Shown: positions 51,440 to 61,106, counted from the stretch's first letter. The stretch is 64,000 nucleotides of DNA from Algoriphagus hitonicola (GCF_900113375.1 NZ_FOPC01000001.1:124001-188000); one strand, 5' to 3'. The notes: a model not told the origin generated them from the sequence alone. A program made the numbers and translations.

Positions 51440-53245
51440 TTACGCTTCTTTCTTCGCCATTCGATTTCGCTCGTTCTCATCCAAATAAATTTTTCTCATT
51501 CGGATGGATTTTGGCGTGATCTCCAAGTATTCATCCTTTTGGATGTATTCCATGGCTTCCTCCAAAGAGAATTTCTTCGCCGGAGCAATTCTGACATTAT
51601 CATCCGAACCCGAGGCTCTCATGTTGGTCAGTTTTTTACCTTTCTGCACATTGACGACGATATCGCTGTCACGGGAGTTTTCACCGATTACCTGTCCGGT
51701 ATAGAGTTCATCTCCAGGTTCAATAAAGAATGTTCCTCGATCCTGCAATTTGTCAATGGCATAAGCCGTACATTGCCCAGCTTCCATGGATATCAACGAG
51801 CCGTTATTTCGTTCCGGGATATTTCCTTTGAAAGGTTCGTATGCAGAAAATCGATGGTTCATGATGGCCTCACCCTGAGTGGCGGTCAAAACATTGTTTC
51901 TCAAACCAATCAATCCTCTGGAAGGAATTTTGAACTCCAAATGCTGCAAATCGCCCTTTGGCTCCATGATCAAGAGTTCTCCTTTTCGCTGAGTGGCCAA
52001 TTCGATTACTTTTCCTGCCGTCTCCTGAGGCACATCTACGACTAGGGTCTCAATGGGCTCGTGTTTTACTCCGTCTATCTCTTTGAAAATCACCTGAGGC
52101 TGACCTACCTGAAGCTCGTAACCTTCTCTTCTCATCGTCTCGATCAACACAGACAAGTGAAGGATACCGCGGCCATAAACCAAAAATTTATCTTCTGAGT
52201 CGGTAGTTTCCACGCGAAGGGCCAGGTTTTTCTCCATCTCCTTCATCAATCGATCTCTGAGGTGACGGGAAGTCACGAATTTTCCTTCTTTGCCGAAGAA
52301 AGGGGAGTTGTTGATAGTGAAGAGCATATTCATCGTAGGCTCATCTATCGAGATTCTAGGAAGCGCTTCTGGCTTTTCCAAATCAGCTAAGGTATCTCCG
52401 ATCTCAAAATCTTCAATTCCTGTCACTGCACAAATGTCTCCTGCGACTACTTCTGATACTTTCGCTTTTCCGAGTCCTTCAAAGACATGAAGTTCTTTGA
52501 CTTTTACTTTTTTGAATACGCCGTCTGCTTTGCAAAGGGTCAGTTGGGCGTTTTCTTTGATGGTTCCTCTTTTGACTCGTCCGATAGCGATTCGGCCTAC
52601 GAAATTGGAGTAATCCAATGAGGTGATCTGCATCTGCAGGGTCCCCTCGTCAATTTTAGGGGCTGGGATGTATTCTAAAATCGCATCTAAAAGTGGAAGA
52701 ATAGAATCGGTTGGGTTTTTCCAATCGGGCCCCATCCAGTTTTGCTTAGCTGAACCGTACAAGGTGTGAAATCCCAATTGTTCTTCGGTCGCGTCCAAGT
52801 TAAACATCAGGTCAAAAACTGATTCGTGCACCTCATCAGGGCGACAGTTTTCTTTGTCCACCTTGTTGACTACTACGATTGGGGTCAGTCCCAAAGCAAG
52901 GGCTTTGCCCAATACAAATCGAGTTTGCGGCATAGGACCTTCGAAGGCATCCACTAGAAGGATAACGCCATCGGCCATTTTCAATACGCGCTCTACTTCT
53001 CCTCCAAAGTCGGCGTGACCGGGAGTATCAATGATATTGATTTTGGTGTCTTTGTAGCGAACGGAAACGTTCTTTGAAAGAATGGTGATTCCACGCTCGC
53101 GTTCCAAATCATTGTTGTCCAGAATCAAGTCGTCAAACTGCTGATTTTCCCGGAAGATTTTGGAAGCATGGATGATTTTGTCCACAAGCGTAGTTTTGCC
53201 GTGGTCAACGTGTGCGATAATCGCGATATTTCTGATATTCTGCAT
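51440..53245 (-). CDS. typA: Ribosome-associated GTPase TypA/BipA
   Basis: 601 residues; translational GTPase of the EF-G family involved in ribosome assembly and stress. G1 AHVDHGKTTLVDK, switch region RERGITILSKNVS, G3 DTPGHADFGGEVER, G4 NKVDKENCRP; domain II follows (VGRIAIGRVKRGTI) and the BipA-specific C-terminus with MRASGSDDNVRIAPAKKFSL and YLEITPKSIRMRK. Length is canonical. Monocistronic. Confidence 0.98.
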   Translation of the reverse strand: MQNIRNIAIIAHVDHGKTTLVDKIIHASKIFRENQQFDDLILDNNDLERERGITILSKNVSVRYKDTKINIIDTPGHADFGGEVERVLKMADGVILLVDAFEGPMPQTRFVLGKALALGLTPIVVVNKVDKENCRPDEVHESVFDLMFNLDATEEQLGFHTLYGSAKQNWMGPDWKNPTDSILPLLDAILEYIPAPKIDEGTLQMQITSLDYSNFVGRIAIGRVKRGTIKENAQLTLCKADGVFKKVKVKELHVFEGLGKAKVSEVVAGDICAVTGIEDFEIGDTLADLEKPEALPRISIDEPTMNMLFTINNSPFFGKEGKFVTSRHLRDRLMKEMEKNLALRVETTDSEDKFLVYGRGILHLSVLIETMRREGYELQVGQPQVIFKEIDGVKHEPIETLVVDVPQETAGKVIELATQRKGELLIMEPKGDLQHLEFKIPSRGLIGLRNNVLTATQGEAIMNHRFSAYEPFKGNIPERNNGSLISMEAGQCTAYAIDKLQDRGTFFIEPGDELYTGQVIGENSRDSDIVVNVQKGKKLTNMRASGSDDNVRIAPAKKFSLEEAMEYIQKDEYLEITPKSIRMRKIYLDENERNRMAKKEA

Positions 53246-53469
53246 GATCTGCGTTTTTCGAGCCGCAAAGGTAGCGAAAAATAATGGGAGTTTGATTAAG
53301 GTAATGTGAAGTAAAAATCAGAATCTCATATTAGGTAAAAGTAGGCTGTGGGCACTAGTCAGGAAAGCAGAAGTTTAAGGTGAGAAATTGGAAAAAGCAG
53401 ACAGTCACAGTAGGCAGCAAAGAGAGTCAGAATTCTTAAGTACGAAAGCTTAAGCCTTAAAAATGAATC

Positions 53470-54168
53470 TTACTCTTCTACGGATTCATAGAGTTTTTTG
53501 AGCTTTTCTGTCTCGGAGATGGATTGCCTGAGAAGTCTTGGGAGAATAAACGAACTGATTGCAAATCCAACGAGTACTACAGTGATTATAATTTTGAAAA
53601 TGGAAAAAAATAAAAATGATCCCTCTTCACTCGATTTATACACGAACTGATAGGAATAAAGGCTGGCCAAGATGCCCATATTCAGGGCTTGAAAGACTTG
53701 AGTTGAGCCCATAAAGGAAGCGTAATTTTTTAAGTACTGGTATTTTTTCCAATAGGTGATGATAAAAATAGCACTACCTGCCAATACGAAACCTGCTAAT
53801 AGTAAAACCCAAGCTTTGGGGTCTTCTAAAAGAATGGAGGTTTGGTAAATAAGTAAGCCCAGTAAAATCGGAAACAGTAGCCTATAGCTGGTCAAGAGCC
53901 TTTTTATTTCTTGCTTATAATTCGTCCACATCCTTTTTTCGATGGCTTTTTTATACGATTCTTCCAAGCCGCTAAACCCAAAAATCCCAAAACTGGCATG
54001 TACTTTTCGAAAGGCCTCTTCCAAATTTAAAGAAGGGTTTTCTTCCAGCAATTCTTCTACATTGCAGGCCACATGATCAAGAATCTCATATTGCACATCG
54101 ATCTCGGGATAGCCTTTGTAGGAAATCAGTTTTTTGAGCTGTTTGATTTGTTCTTTAGAGAGTTTCAT
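53470..54168 (-). CDS. Membrane protein, PadR-associated (B)
   Basis: 232 residues: an N-terminal soluble helical part (MKLSKEQIKQLKKLISYKGY, QYEILDHVACNVEELL) and four to five membrane helices (LLFPILLGLLIYQTSILLE; WVLLLAGFVLAGSAIFIITY; SIFKIIITVVLVGFAISSFI). The N-terminus aligns with the upstream gene's, so the two are distant paralogues. Overlaps it by four bases. Likely operon with PadR. Confidence 0.75.
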   Translation of the reverse strand: MKLSKEQIKQLKKLISYKGYPEIDVQYEILDHVACNVEELLEENPSLNLEEAFRKVHASFGIFGFSGLEESYKKAIEKRMWTNYKQEIKRLLTSYRLLFPILLGLLIYQTSILLEDPKAWVLLLAGFVLAGSAIFIITYWKKYQYLKNYASFMGSTQVFQALNMGILASLYSYQFVYKSSEEGSFLFFSIFKIIITVVLVGFAISSFILPRLLRQSISETEKLKKLYESVEE

Positions 54169-54854
54169 ACCAAGGCCGTTTTGGATTTGATTTTCCAGAC
54201 TTCCATCAAGGAAAGAAAGTACAAGACCAATCCCGCAGTCAAAACAGTGGCTAGTGGTGCTTGGACCTGATCATAGGGAAAGTCGAGTTCAAAAAGTCTG
54301 GAAAGAAAGAAGTTCATAGTATAAATGAGTAAAACTGGCAAATACATGCGTTCTGAAATAGGCAAAGCCAGAGAGGACTGTATCGGAATGCCATTTCCCT
54401 TAAAGGCTTTTTTGATCGGCTTTAGTTTTACATAGTTTTTCCAAGTGAAAATAAAGGAAGTGATAGTAAGCAAAATCAAGGGTGAAAGAATCATCAGTTG
54501 AGTTTCTCGTTCACTCCTGGTCTGAGTAGCAATCGTGAAAATAATCACCAAAATCCCTGCAAAAAACAACCACCTCGAAGTACAGAAATAGGATCGGATG
54601 ACTTTCCATTGAGTTTGGTGGATGTCTTTTTTCGCCTCTGTTTTAAAATTGGCTTGCAGGGCATGGCAATATCCGTAGGTAAACTTATGGTCCAATTCAA
54701 AAAGCTGCTCCGAAAATTCTGATTCGGAATATTCCTGTAGATGACTGATGTAGTGGTCATAGATTTCCATCAGAATTTCGGCTGAGGAAATTTCTTTCCG
54801 CAGGATGGATTTACGGATTTCTTGGAGTTCTATGTCTGTTAGTTGACGGATCAC
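54165..54854 (-). CDS. Membrane protein, PadR-associated (A)
   Basis: 229 residues with GTG start at 54854: MIRQLTDIELQEIRKSILRK, EILMEIYDHYISHLQEYSE, then five membrane helices (WLFFAGILVIIFTIATQTRS; LMILSPLILLTITSFIFTW; LPVLLIYTMNFFLSRLF; ATVLTAGLVLYFLSLMEVW). Its start overlaps the DUF5615 stop by one base (TAGTG), giving translational coupling to a toxin-antitoxin-like pair. The GTG start is supported by alignment with the N-terminus of its paralogue. Confidence 0.72.
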   Translation of the reverse strand: MIRQLTDIELQEIRKSILRKEISSAEILMEIYDHYISHLQEYSESEFSEQLFELDHKFTYGYCHALQANFKTEAKKDIHQTQWKVIRSYFCTSRWLFFAGILVIIFTIATQTRSERETQLMILSPLILLTITSFIFTWKNYVKLKPIKKAFKGNGIPIQSSLALPISERMYLPVLLIYTMNFFLSRLFELDFPYDQVQAPLATVLTAGLVLYFLSLMEVWKIKSKTALV

Positions 54855-55198
54855 TAGATTAATTTTATACTTTCTGGCGTAAGAATTATCAAGGAATATT
54901 TGCTGATTAAGGATTCTATTAATTCTCGGTTTTTTCTGAAATAACTCCTTAGCTCTTTGATTTTTAGGTTTCCCAGTTTAACGAGAATGAGTTTTGGAGG
55001 CTTTTTATGTAAGATAAATGAGTCATAGAAGTCTGAGTCTTTTGTTATTAGGATGCAATCATTGCTGGAGCAGTAATCATTTATTTCAGTATCACTAGTG
55101 GTTGTTCCTTTGGGAAAAGAAAGAACATGATTCACATTGTGGCCAATTAAATCATCGGCCAAAGAAGGAGGCAGGTTTGCATCCAAAAGGAACTTCAT
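54854..55198 (-). CDS. DUF5615 PIN-like protein (pair 2)
   Basis: 114 residues: MKFLLDANLPPSLADDLIGH, NVNHVLSFPKGTTTSDTEIN, ILITKDSDFYDSFILHKKPP, LILVKLGNLK. Closely patterned on the PIN-like protein at 48070. It directly follows its DUF433 partner and precedes a membrane protein gene. Predicted RNase-type toxin by family only. Confidence 0.82.
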   Translation of the reverse strand: MKFLLDANLPPSLADDLIGHNVNHVLSFPKGTTTSDTEINDYCSSNDCILITKDSDFYDSFILHKKPPKLILVKLGNLKIKELRSYFRKNRELIESLISKYSLIILTPESIKLI

Positions 55199-55428
55199 TA
55201 TGCGCTGATTTTAAAGTCTTTCGTGTTTGCCATCTGCGCTGCATAAGCCAAACAGGCCAAGATATCTTCTTTTTCAAGATCAATGAATTCTTTTAATAAA
55301 TCTTCAATAGTATCACCTCCAGCAAGGTATTCTAAAATGAAACTTACTGCATATCGTGTATTCCTGATCGTGGGTTTTCCATGAGCGATATCAGGATTGA
55401 TTGTGATTCTTTTTAGTAAATCTTGCAT
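55198..55428 (-). CDS. DUF433 antitoxin-like protein (pair 2)
   Basis: 76 residues: ITINPDIAHGKPTIRNTRYA, SFILEYLAGGDTIEDLLKEF and EKEDILACLAYAAQMA. Same family as 47837 with the shared H-x-KP-x-IR motif. Lies between padR and the membrane protein genes, 55 bases after padR, so the pair appears inserted into that operon. Confidence 0.85.
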   Translation of the reverse strand: MQDLLKRITINPDIAHGKPTIRNTRYAVSFILEYLAGGDTIEDLLKEFIDLEKEDILACLAYAAQMANTKDFKISA

Positions 55429-55482
55429 ATCTTTTTGTTTAGTTAAATTTTTTCTACCCCTCCAAAACCCTAAAAGTTTTAC

Positions 55483-55827
55483 TTATACCAGTCCCGGTTT
55501 CCATTCAGGATCCAAAATCCTTTGGAGGTTGCCCACAAAACTTTGCAACTCGGACATTTTAGCGCTGACTTCCTTTTGACCGTCCTGGGTCAGACTGTAG
55601 TATTTCCGTACTCGATTTTCCACTTGTTGGATTTCGGTGGTCAACATCCCTTCCGCTTCCAGCTTATGAAGTGCAGGGTAGAGGGCGCCTTCCGTAATTT
55701 TGATCTCACCTTCCGTGAGTTCTTTTACTCGTTGGGTGATTTCATAGCCGTACATGCGCTCATTCTCTTCGAGAAGCTTGAGAATAATGGTTTGAAGACT
55801 TCCTTTGATCAGGTTATTGTTTGACAT
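55483..55827 (-). CDS. PadR family transcriptional regulator
   Basis: 114 residues: MSNNNLIKGSLQTIILKLLE, ERMYGYEITQRVKELTEGEI, ITEGALYPALHKLEAEGMLT and the RVRKYYSLTQDGQKEV wing. PadR regulators in Bacteroidota usually sit upstream of one or two membrane proteins, as here, and likely regulate this operon in response to membrane or phenolic stress; ligand unknown. Confidence 0.93.
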   Translation of the reverse strand: MSNNNLIKGSLQTIILKLLEENERMYGYEITQRVKELTEGEIKITEGALYPALHKLEAEGMLTTEIQQVENRVRKYYSLTQDGQKEVSAKMSELQSFVGNLQRILDPEWKPGLV

Positions 55828-56000
55828 GTGTTTTTACTTTCGAGCTTGAATATATAAAAAAATTACATACCTAAGATTCCGATGTATTGTTTTTTTCTTA
55901 AAATCGATTCTTTGCAAAGCAGAAAAGAAAGTTTGACCGCTTACTAATAAATTTTATAGCCGTTTTTTTCAAGTCCCCATATTTTTCCCAACTTACTCTG

Positions 56001-56915
56001 ATGGATTATCAATCAATCATCGAGGAAGTATATCAGGAAGTACAGCAGGAGAATCAGCGCGGTAAAGTGGCGAATTACATTCCTGAACTGGCCCATGTCA
56101 ATCCCGATCAGTTTGGAATTGCACTCGTGGATCTCCAGGGAAATGTCTTTGCGGTGGGGGATTCTCAAATCCCTTTTTCGATCCAGAGTATCAGCAAAGT
56201 CCATACGCTGACGATGGTTTTTCCCAAATTTGACCCCCAACTTTGGTCCCGGGTCAATGTAGAGCCCAGCGGGAATCCTTTTAATTCGATCGCGCAATTG
56301 GAGTACGAAAAGGGAATTCCCAGAAATCCCTTCATCAATGCTGGCGCTTTGGTGATTGCCGACGCCCTTTGTAGCAAATATGATCATCCGACCGAACAGA
56401 TTCTGGAGTTTATCAATGAAATCGCCGGAAAAAACTCCGTCAGTATCAATTCTGCGGTAAAAAACTCTGAAAAAAATCATGGGGAGCGCAATACGGCCTT
56501 GGCTTATTTTCTGAAATCCTACAAAAACTTCGATAATCCCGTCGATCAGGTTTTGGAGGTATATTTTTCTCACTGCGCCATGGAAATGACCTGCGAGGAT
56601 TTGGCTAGATCTTTTTCATTTCTGGCCAATGATGGGTATTCTATTTTTGGAGAGCGGAAAATCCTCTCAGAAAGCCATGCCCGACGAATCAATGCACTGA
56701 TGCTGACTTGCGGATTTTATGATGAAGCAGGGGAATTTGCCTATCGGGTGGGACTTCCGGGAAAGAGTGGAGTAGGGGGTGGAGTCGCCGCGGTCATGCC
56801 GCATAAGTTTAGCATTGCGGTATGGTGTCCAGAATTAAATGAAAAAGGAAATTCGGTCAAGGCGATCCGTGCTTTGGAACTCCTGACCGATAAGCTTTCC
56901 TTTTCGCTGTTCTGA
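56001..56915 (+). CDS. glsA: Glutaminase
   Basis: 304 residues; serine-dependent beta-lactamase-fold glutaminase, glutamine to glutamate plus ammonia. The catalytic S-x-x-K is SISK (Ser63, Lys66) within FSIQSISKVHTLTM; further family motifs are EPSGNPFNSIAQLEYEKGIP, NPFINAGALVI and GLPGKSGVGGGVAAVMP. Cytoplasmic, no signal. Length matches E. coli YbaS and YneH. Confidence 0.97.
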   Translation: MDYQSIIEEVYQEVQQENQRGKVANYIPELAHVNPDQFGIALVDLQGNVFAVGDSQIPFSIQSISKVHTLTMVFPKFDPQLWSRVNVEPSGNPFNSIAQLEYEKGIPRNPFINAGALVIADALCSKYDHPTEQILEFINEIAGKNSVSINSAVKNSEKNHGERNTALAYFLKSYKNFDNPVDQVLEVYFSHCAMEMTCEDLARSFSFLANDGYSIFGERKILSESHARRINALMLTCGFYDEAGEFAYRVGLPGKSGVGGGVAAVMPHKFSIAVWCPELNEKGNSVKAIRALELLTDKLSFSLF

Positions 56916-56929
56916 TTTTCCGGTAAACC

Positions 56930-57382
56930 TCAGATGGCTTCTTTGGCTATTTTTGAATGGAGTTCAAGAAGTAAGGGGAGAGCTGCTGAGGCATACCATT
57001 CTTTGAGTTCCATCTTGAGGATTCCGGCTTTGACAGAGGGGTCTGATTCGGTTAATTTCTGTGCTTCCTCGATGGACTCCACATTGAAGAAAAACAATCC
57101 CCGTAGCTCTTCATTTCCGAAGAAGGGACCGGCCAAAACCATCTTGCCCTCCTCGGCCAGTTTGGTGATATTATCCATATGTCCCCGCTGAAATTCGGCT
57201 CGTTCTTCTTCGCTATATTCATTGACCCGATCACCACGATAGAGAAAGGCAATGACGTATTTTTTCATGCCATAGTCATCGGCGCCCAGTTGGGTAGCAA
57301 GCTCTTGGTCAAAATTTTCTTGAGCAAATGAGGTGGCACAATACCCCAAGAAAAGGAAAAGCGATAGCAGTATTTTTTTCAT
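56930..57382 (-). CDS. Secreted YCII-related (DGPF-like) protein
   Basis: 150 residues with signal peptide MKKILLSLFLFLGYCATSFA. The rest is a YCII-type ferredoxin-like fold: KKYVIAFLYRGDRVNEYSEE, RGHMDNITKLAEEGKMVLAG and FNVESIEEAQKLTESDPSVK with the conserved His and Asp-Pro pair. Family functions are poorly defined; export is unusual but recurrent in Bacteroidota. Single gene. Confidence 0.85.
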   Translation of the reverse strand: MKKILLSLFLFLGYCATSFAQENFDQELATQLGADDYGMKKYVIAFLYRGDRVNEYSEEERAEFQRGHMDNITKLAEEGKMVLAGPFFGNEELRGLFFFNVESIEEAQKLTESDPSVKAGILKMELKEWYASAALPLLLELHSKIAKEAI

Positions 57383-58154
57383 AATGTTGAGCGATTTAAT
57401 TGATGAATTAACAAATCTAAAATACTGTAATTTTTGGAAGGAATTGATTTTTTAAAAAAGAATAATAAGGCCAGAAACATGAGTTGGCTTAATTGGGAAA
57501 ATGGAAAAAACGGAATCGATTAATAGATAAATTTAAAAGCGATTGTTCTATTATGAGTTTTCTTTTTGCTTTCAAAAATTGAAAAGAGCGGCCCTATTTT
57601 AGGCTTCAAAAGCGGATAAAATCTGGCAGGATATAAGGTTTATTTTTTGGGAAAACAGGAATCAAAAAATAGGAAATAGGAGAGGAGTTTCAGATTAATT
57701 CTAAGAATAGAATTTTTGAATTTCCAGAGAGAAAAACCCTCCTATAGGCAATGTCTATCAGAATATTCTTCAATTTTTTTGGCTTGAATCTTGCCTGATT
57801 CATTTGAGCAAAGTTAGGAATTTGTACCTTGTGGAATGATTCGATTATACTTCATTGATTGTAAATTAACTGGTTGATTTTAAATGATATATGATCGAAT
57901 TAGTGTTGGCTTAATTAGTTTTGTCTAAAAAAATTAGATTAAACTAAAAAATAGAATTTATTAAAACTTGGACGATTGAAAATAATCCAACTCTCAAGAT
58001 TTATCGTATTTGCCACTAATGTAAAAAATGTGAAGTCCTGAAGGGATTCCCGATACTTTTGTTCGGTAAAAGGATATAAAAAATAAACTTTAGACTTTCT
58101 GAATAAGAAAAAAAGAAGGATGAAATTGGTTGAAATTAGAGAACTAATTAAAGA
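57383..58154. other. Long AT-rich gap without recognisable genes
   Basis: About 770 bases. Only short AT-rich frames are present; no paired stems with T-runs, no tRNA and no clear promoter could be identified. A minus-strand frame at 57939-58169 has biased but unconvincing composition. It could hold the upstream regulatory region of the response regulator or decayed sequence. Confidence 0.5.
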
Positions 58155-58517
58155 ATGAAAAGGATACAAATTTTGATTTTAGATGATGACAAAATCCAAC
58201 ATTTACTTTTACAAAAACGGCTTTCTTTAATTGAACCCAAGCCCGAATTGCATTGCTTTGATAATCCGATGAACGCCATTGATTTTTTGAAATATCATTC
58301 CATAGATTTGATATTGCTCGACTTGCATTTACCAGAAATGGAGGGTTGGGAAATAATCAATGAAATAAAAAAAATCGGAACTAAGGGCAGGGTTTTTGTA
58401 CTTAGTGGATCGGTAGATCCTGAGGATAGAAACAGGATCGCGGATGATCCGTTTATCCAAGGACATTTTGAAAAGCCCCTATCACAGCTTGATCTGGAAT
58501 CGATGCTGTCGCAATGA
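58155..58517 (+). CDS. Single-domain response regulator
   Basis: 120 residues, receiver domain only: ILILDDDKIQHLLLQKRL (acidic pocket), LILLDLHLPEMEGWE (phosphorylated Asp), VFVLSGSVDPEDR, and FEKPLSQLDLESML with the Lys. No output domain, so it would act through phosphotransfer or binding. Not next to the kinase at 4177; the Mla-like operon begins 60 bases downstream. Confidence 0.9.
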   Translation: MKRIQILILDDDKIQHLLLQKRLSLIEPKPELHCFDNPMNAIDFLKYHSIDLILLDLHLPEMEGWEIINEIKKIGTKGRVFVLSGSVDPEDRNRIADDPFIQGHFEKPLSQLDLESMLSQ

Positions 58518-58576
58518 ATCTAGGAAGGGGCTCCTTTAGAATATTTTAATTAATTTCGGGCATTCGAATCAATAAT

Positions 58577-59374
58577 ATGGCTGAAGAAGCAGATGACAGA
58601 AAGCCCTTGCTTTCGAAGAAAATAGATAAGTTTTTCAAAGGATTGGCAGATGCCTGGAGTTTTGTCAGGCGATATTTTCAGGAAGCGTTTTTGCCTCCTT
58701 TTGAATTTAAAGAACTCATTCACCAATGCTATCGCATTGGGGTGGAATCCCTGCCTCTGATTTCCTTGACTGGCTTTATTGTAGGGATCGTTTTTACCAA
58801 TCAGTCTAGACCATCACTGTCTGAATTTGGGGCGAGTTCCTGGTTGCCTTCTTTGATATCCATAGCGGTGGTCAGGGCAATGGGGCCTTTGGTGACGGCG
58901 CTTATTGCCGCGGGTAAGGTAGGCTCAAGTATCGGTGCGGAGATTGGGTCCATGAAAGTAACTGAGCAGATCGATGCAATGGAAGTATCTGCGACTAATC
59001 CCTTTAAATTCCTGGTGGTAACCCGAGTGACGGCGACGACTATCATGATCCCCCTCTTGGTGATGTACACCGACTTTGTGGCCTTGATGGGATCATTTCT
59101 AAATGTCAATGCGAATGAAATGGTCTCTCTGACGACGTTTTTCTTTCAGGTATTTGAGTCCATCACCTTTTTGGATATTTGGTCTTCGGTCCTTAAATCT
59201 ATCGTTTTTGGTTTTACCATAGGGATCGTGGGTTGCTATAAAGGGTACAATTCGACCAAAGGAACAGAAGGAGTGGGTCGAGCTGCAAACTCTGCGGTGG
59301 TGATTTCCATGTTTTTGATATTTATTGAAGAGCTTTTGGCCCTTCAGATCGTCAACGCAATCCGGAATATGTAA
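58577..59374 (+). CDS. mlaE: MlaE-type ABC transporter permease
   Basis: 265 residues of the MlaE/YrbE family: five to six membrane helices with the conserved FIVGIVFTNQSRPSLSEFGA, RAMGPLVTALIAAGKVGSSI, GAEIGSMKVTEQIDAMEV and GCYKGYNSTKGTEGVGRAAN segments. With MlaF and MlaD it moves phospholipids between the inner and outer membranes. Its TAA overlaps the next ATG by one base (TAATG). Cluster lacks mlaA, B and C homologues here. Confidence 0.92.
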   Translation: MAEEADDRKPLLSKKIDKFFKGLADAWSFVRRYFQEAFLPPFEFKELIHQCYRIGVESLPLISLTGFIVGIVFTNQSRPSLSEFGASSWLPSLISIAVVRAMGPLVTALIAAGKVGSSIGAEIGSMKVTEQIDAMEVSATNPFKFLVVTRVTATTIMIPLLVMYTDFVALMGSFLNVNANEMVSLTTFFFQVFESITFLDIWSSVLKSIVFGFTIGIVGCYKGYNSTKGTEGVGRAANSAVVISMFLIFIEELLALQIVNAIRNM

Positions 59375-60126
59375 TGAAGGAAAAAGTAGTAGAAGCAATC
59401 GGTCTAAAAAAATCATTTGGAGATCTTCACGTCCTCAAAGGTGTAGACTTGGAATTATACCGAGGCGAAACTGTAGTGATACTTGGGAAATCCGGTGCGG
59501 GAAAATCCGTTTTTATCAAAATCATGGTGGGACTGCTCACGCAGGATTCCGGTGTGATGCGGGTGTTGGGTCAAGACGTCGAAAAATTGAAAACCAAGGC
59601 CCTGAATACGCTTAGATTAAAAATCGGCTTTTCATTTCAAAACTCCGCCCTTTACGATAGTATGACGGTCAAAGAAAACCTGGAGTTTCCCTTGGTGCGA
59701 AACATTAAAAATCTGACTCGAAAGGAGAAAGACCTGAAAATCGAGGAAATGCTGGATAGTGTGGGTTTGCCCCAAACGATCAATCAAATGCCCTCGGAGC
59801 TTTCGGGAGGTCAGAAAAAAAGAATCGGAGTGGCCCGAACTTTAATCCTCAATCCAGAGATTATGCTTTATGATGAGCCTACCGCTGGATTGGACCCCAT
59901 CACGTGTATGGAAATTAATAATTTGATCAATGAGGTGCAGGATCGATTTCGTACATCATCCATTGTGATTACCCACGACCTGACCTGCGCCAAAATCACA
60001 GGCGATCGAATGGCGGTCTTATTGGATGGACAGTTTCGATCCAAGGGTTCTTTTCAGGAGGTCTTTTCCAAGGCGGAAGATCAGCAAGTAAAATCATTCT
60101 ACGATTATAATTTTATCGAATCATGA
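59374..60126 (+). CDS. mlaF: MlaF-type ABC transporter ATP-binding protein
   Basis: 250 residues: Walker A ILGKSGAGKSVFIKIM, Q-loop FSFQNSALYDSMTV, signature PSELSGGQKKRIGVARTLIL, Walker B IMLYDEPTAGLDP and the H-loop VITHD. ATPase of the lipid transporter. Start overlaps mlaE and the stop overlaps mlaD (ATGA). Confidence 0.95.
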   Translation: MKEKVVEAIGLKKSFGDLHVLKGVDLELYRGETVVILGKSGAGKSVFIKIMVGLLTQDSGVMRVLGQDVEKLKTKALNTLRLKIGFSFQNSALYDSMTVKENLEFPLVRNIKNLTRKEKDLKIEEMLDSVGLPQTINQMPSELSGGQKKRIGVARTLILNPEIMLYDEPTAGLDPITCMEINNLINEVQDRFRTSSIVITHDLTCAKITGDRMAVLLDGQFRSKGSFQEVFSKAEDQQVKSFYDYNFIES

Positions 60127-61097
60127 GAGGTGAAAATAAACGATCCGTTATCGTTGGCATATTTGTATTTATAGGAATTGCCATACTGGTAGCCGGGGTA
60201 CTTACCCTGGGAGGACAGCAGAAGAAATTTGTCCAGGCGATTCAGCTCAAGGCGGTATTTGATGATATCGGAGGATTGCAGCCGGGGAATAATATTTGGT
60301 TTTCCGGGGTGAAAATTGGTACCGTCAAAAAGATCAATTTCTATGGAGATTCTCAGGTAGAAGTGGAGATGAATGTAGAGGAATCGGTTCAGGATTTTAT
60401 CCGAAAGGATTCCAAAGCAACCATCAGTTCGGATGGATTGATTGGGAATAAAATCATCGTAATCTACGGAGGTACGACCATGGCTCCTGCAGTGGAAGAT
60501 GGAGACAGGCTCGAAGCTGTCATGCCACTGGATACCGACGGAATGATGGAAACCCTTCAGGTGAATAATGAAAACCTGGTCGAAATCACCAATGACCTGA
60601 AAAAGCTAACTTCTCAGCTTGCCGCTGGGGAAGGCATCGTGGGCGCAGTATTGACCGACTCGGTCTTGGCGGATAACTTTAAATCTATCCTAGCCAATCT
60701 CAATCAGGCCAGCATCAACAGCAATAAAATGCTAACTGATTTGAATTCGTTTACCTCCAAGATGAATCAGGAGGGAAATTTATTCAATGATTTGGCTACC
60801 GATACTACGATGGCAACTGACCTCAAAGCTACGGTCGAAAGCTTCAAAAGCTCTGCAGCAAATACCGAAGAATTAACCGCGAAACTCAATGAAATATCTG
60901 CCAAACTGGATGATCCCAATACTTCCATGGGAATGTTGCTTAACGATCCGGAATTTGCGCAGCTTCTAAAAAGTACGCTTAACAACACTGACTCGGCAAC
61001 TTACAATTTGAACCGTGGTTTGGAGGCTTTGGAATATACCTGGCCTTTCAGAAAAGGATTTAAGCGAAAAGCCCAAGCTGACGACAAAGAGAATTAA
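60123..61097 (+). CDS. mlaD: MlaD-type MCE domain protein
   Basis: 324 residues: an N-terminal membrane anchor (SVIVGIFVFIGIAILVAGVL), an MCE domain (IQLKAVFDDIGGLQPGNNIW, FSGVKIGTVKKINFYGDSQV) and a long C-terminal helical tail (about 170-300) rich in Asn/Thr heptads. In E. coli the hexamer forms a lipid tunnel; the tail here is longer than in MlaD, as in other Bacteroidota MCE proteins. Confidence 0.93.
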   Translation: MRGENKRSVIVGIFVFIGIAILVAGVLTLGGQQKKFVQAIQLKAVFDDIGGLQPGNNIWFSGVKIGTVKKINFYGDSQVEVEMNVEESVQDFIRKDSKATISSDGLIGNKIIVIYGGTTMAPAVEDGDRLEAVMPLDTDGMMETLQVNNENLVEITNDLKKLTSQLAAGEGIVGAVLTDSVLADNFKSILANLNQASINSNKMLTDLNSFTSKMNQEGNLFNDLATDTTMATDLKATVESFKSSAANTEELTAKLNEISAKLDDPNTSMGMLLNDPEFAQLLKSTLNNTDSATYNLNRGLEALEYTWPFRKGFKRKAQADDKEN

Positions 61098-61106
61098 ATC
61101 TTTCAA

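Noticed and set aside
57939-58169. 75-codon minus-strand frame in the long gap before the response regulator
   Set aside because: Phe/Leu/Ser-rich translation of AT-rich DNA and overlap with the start of a real gene.
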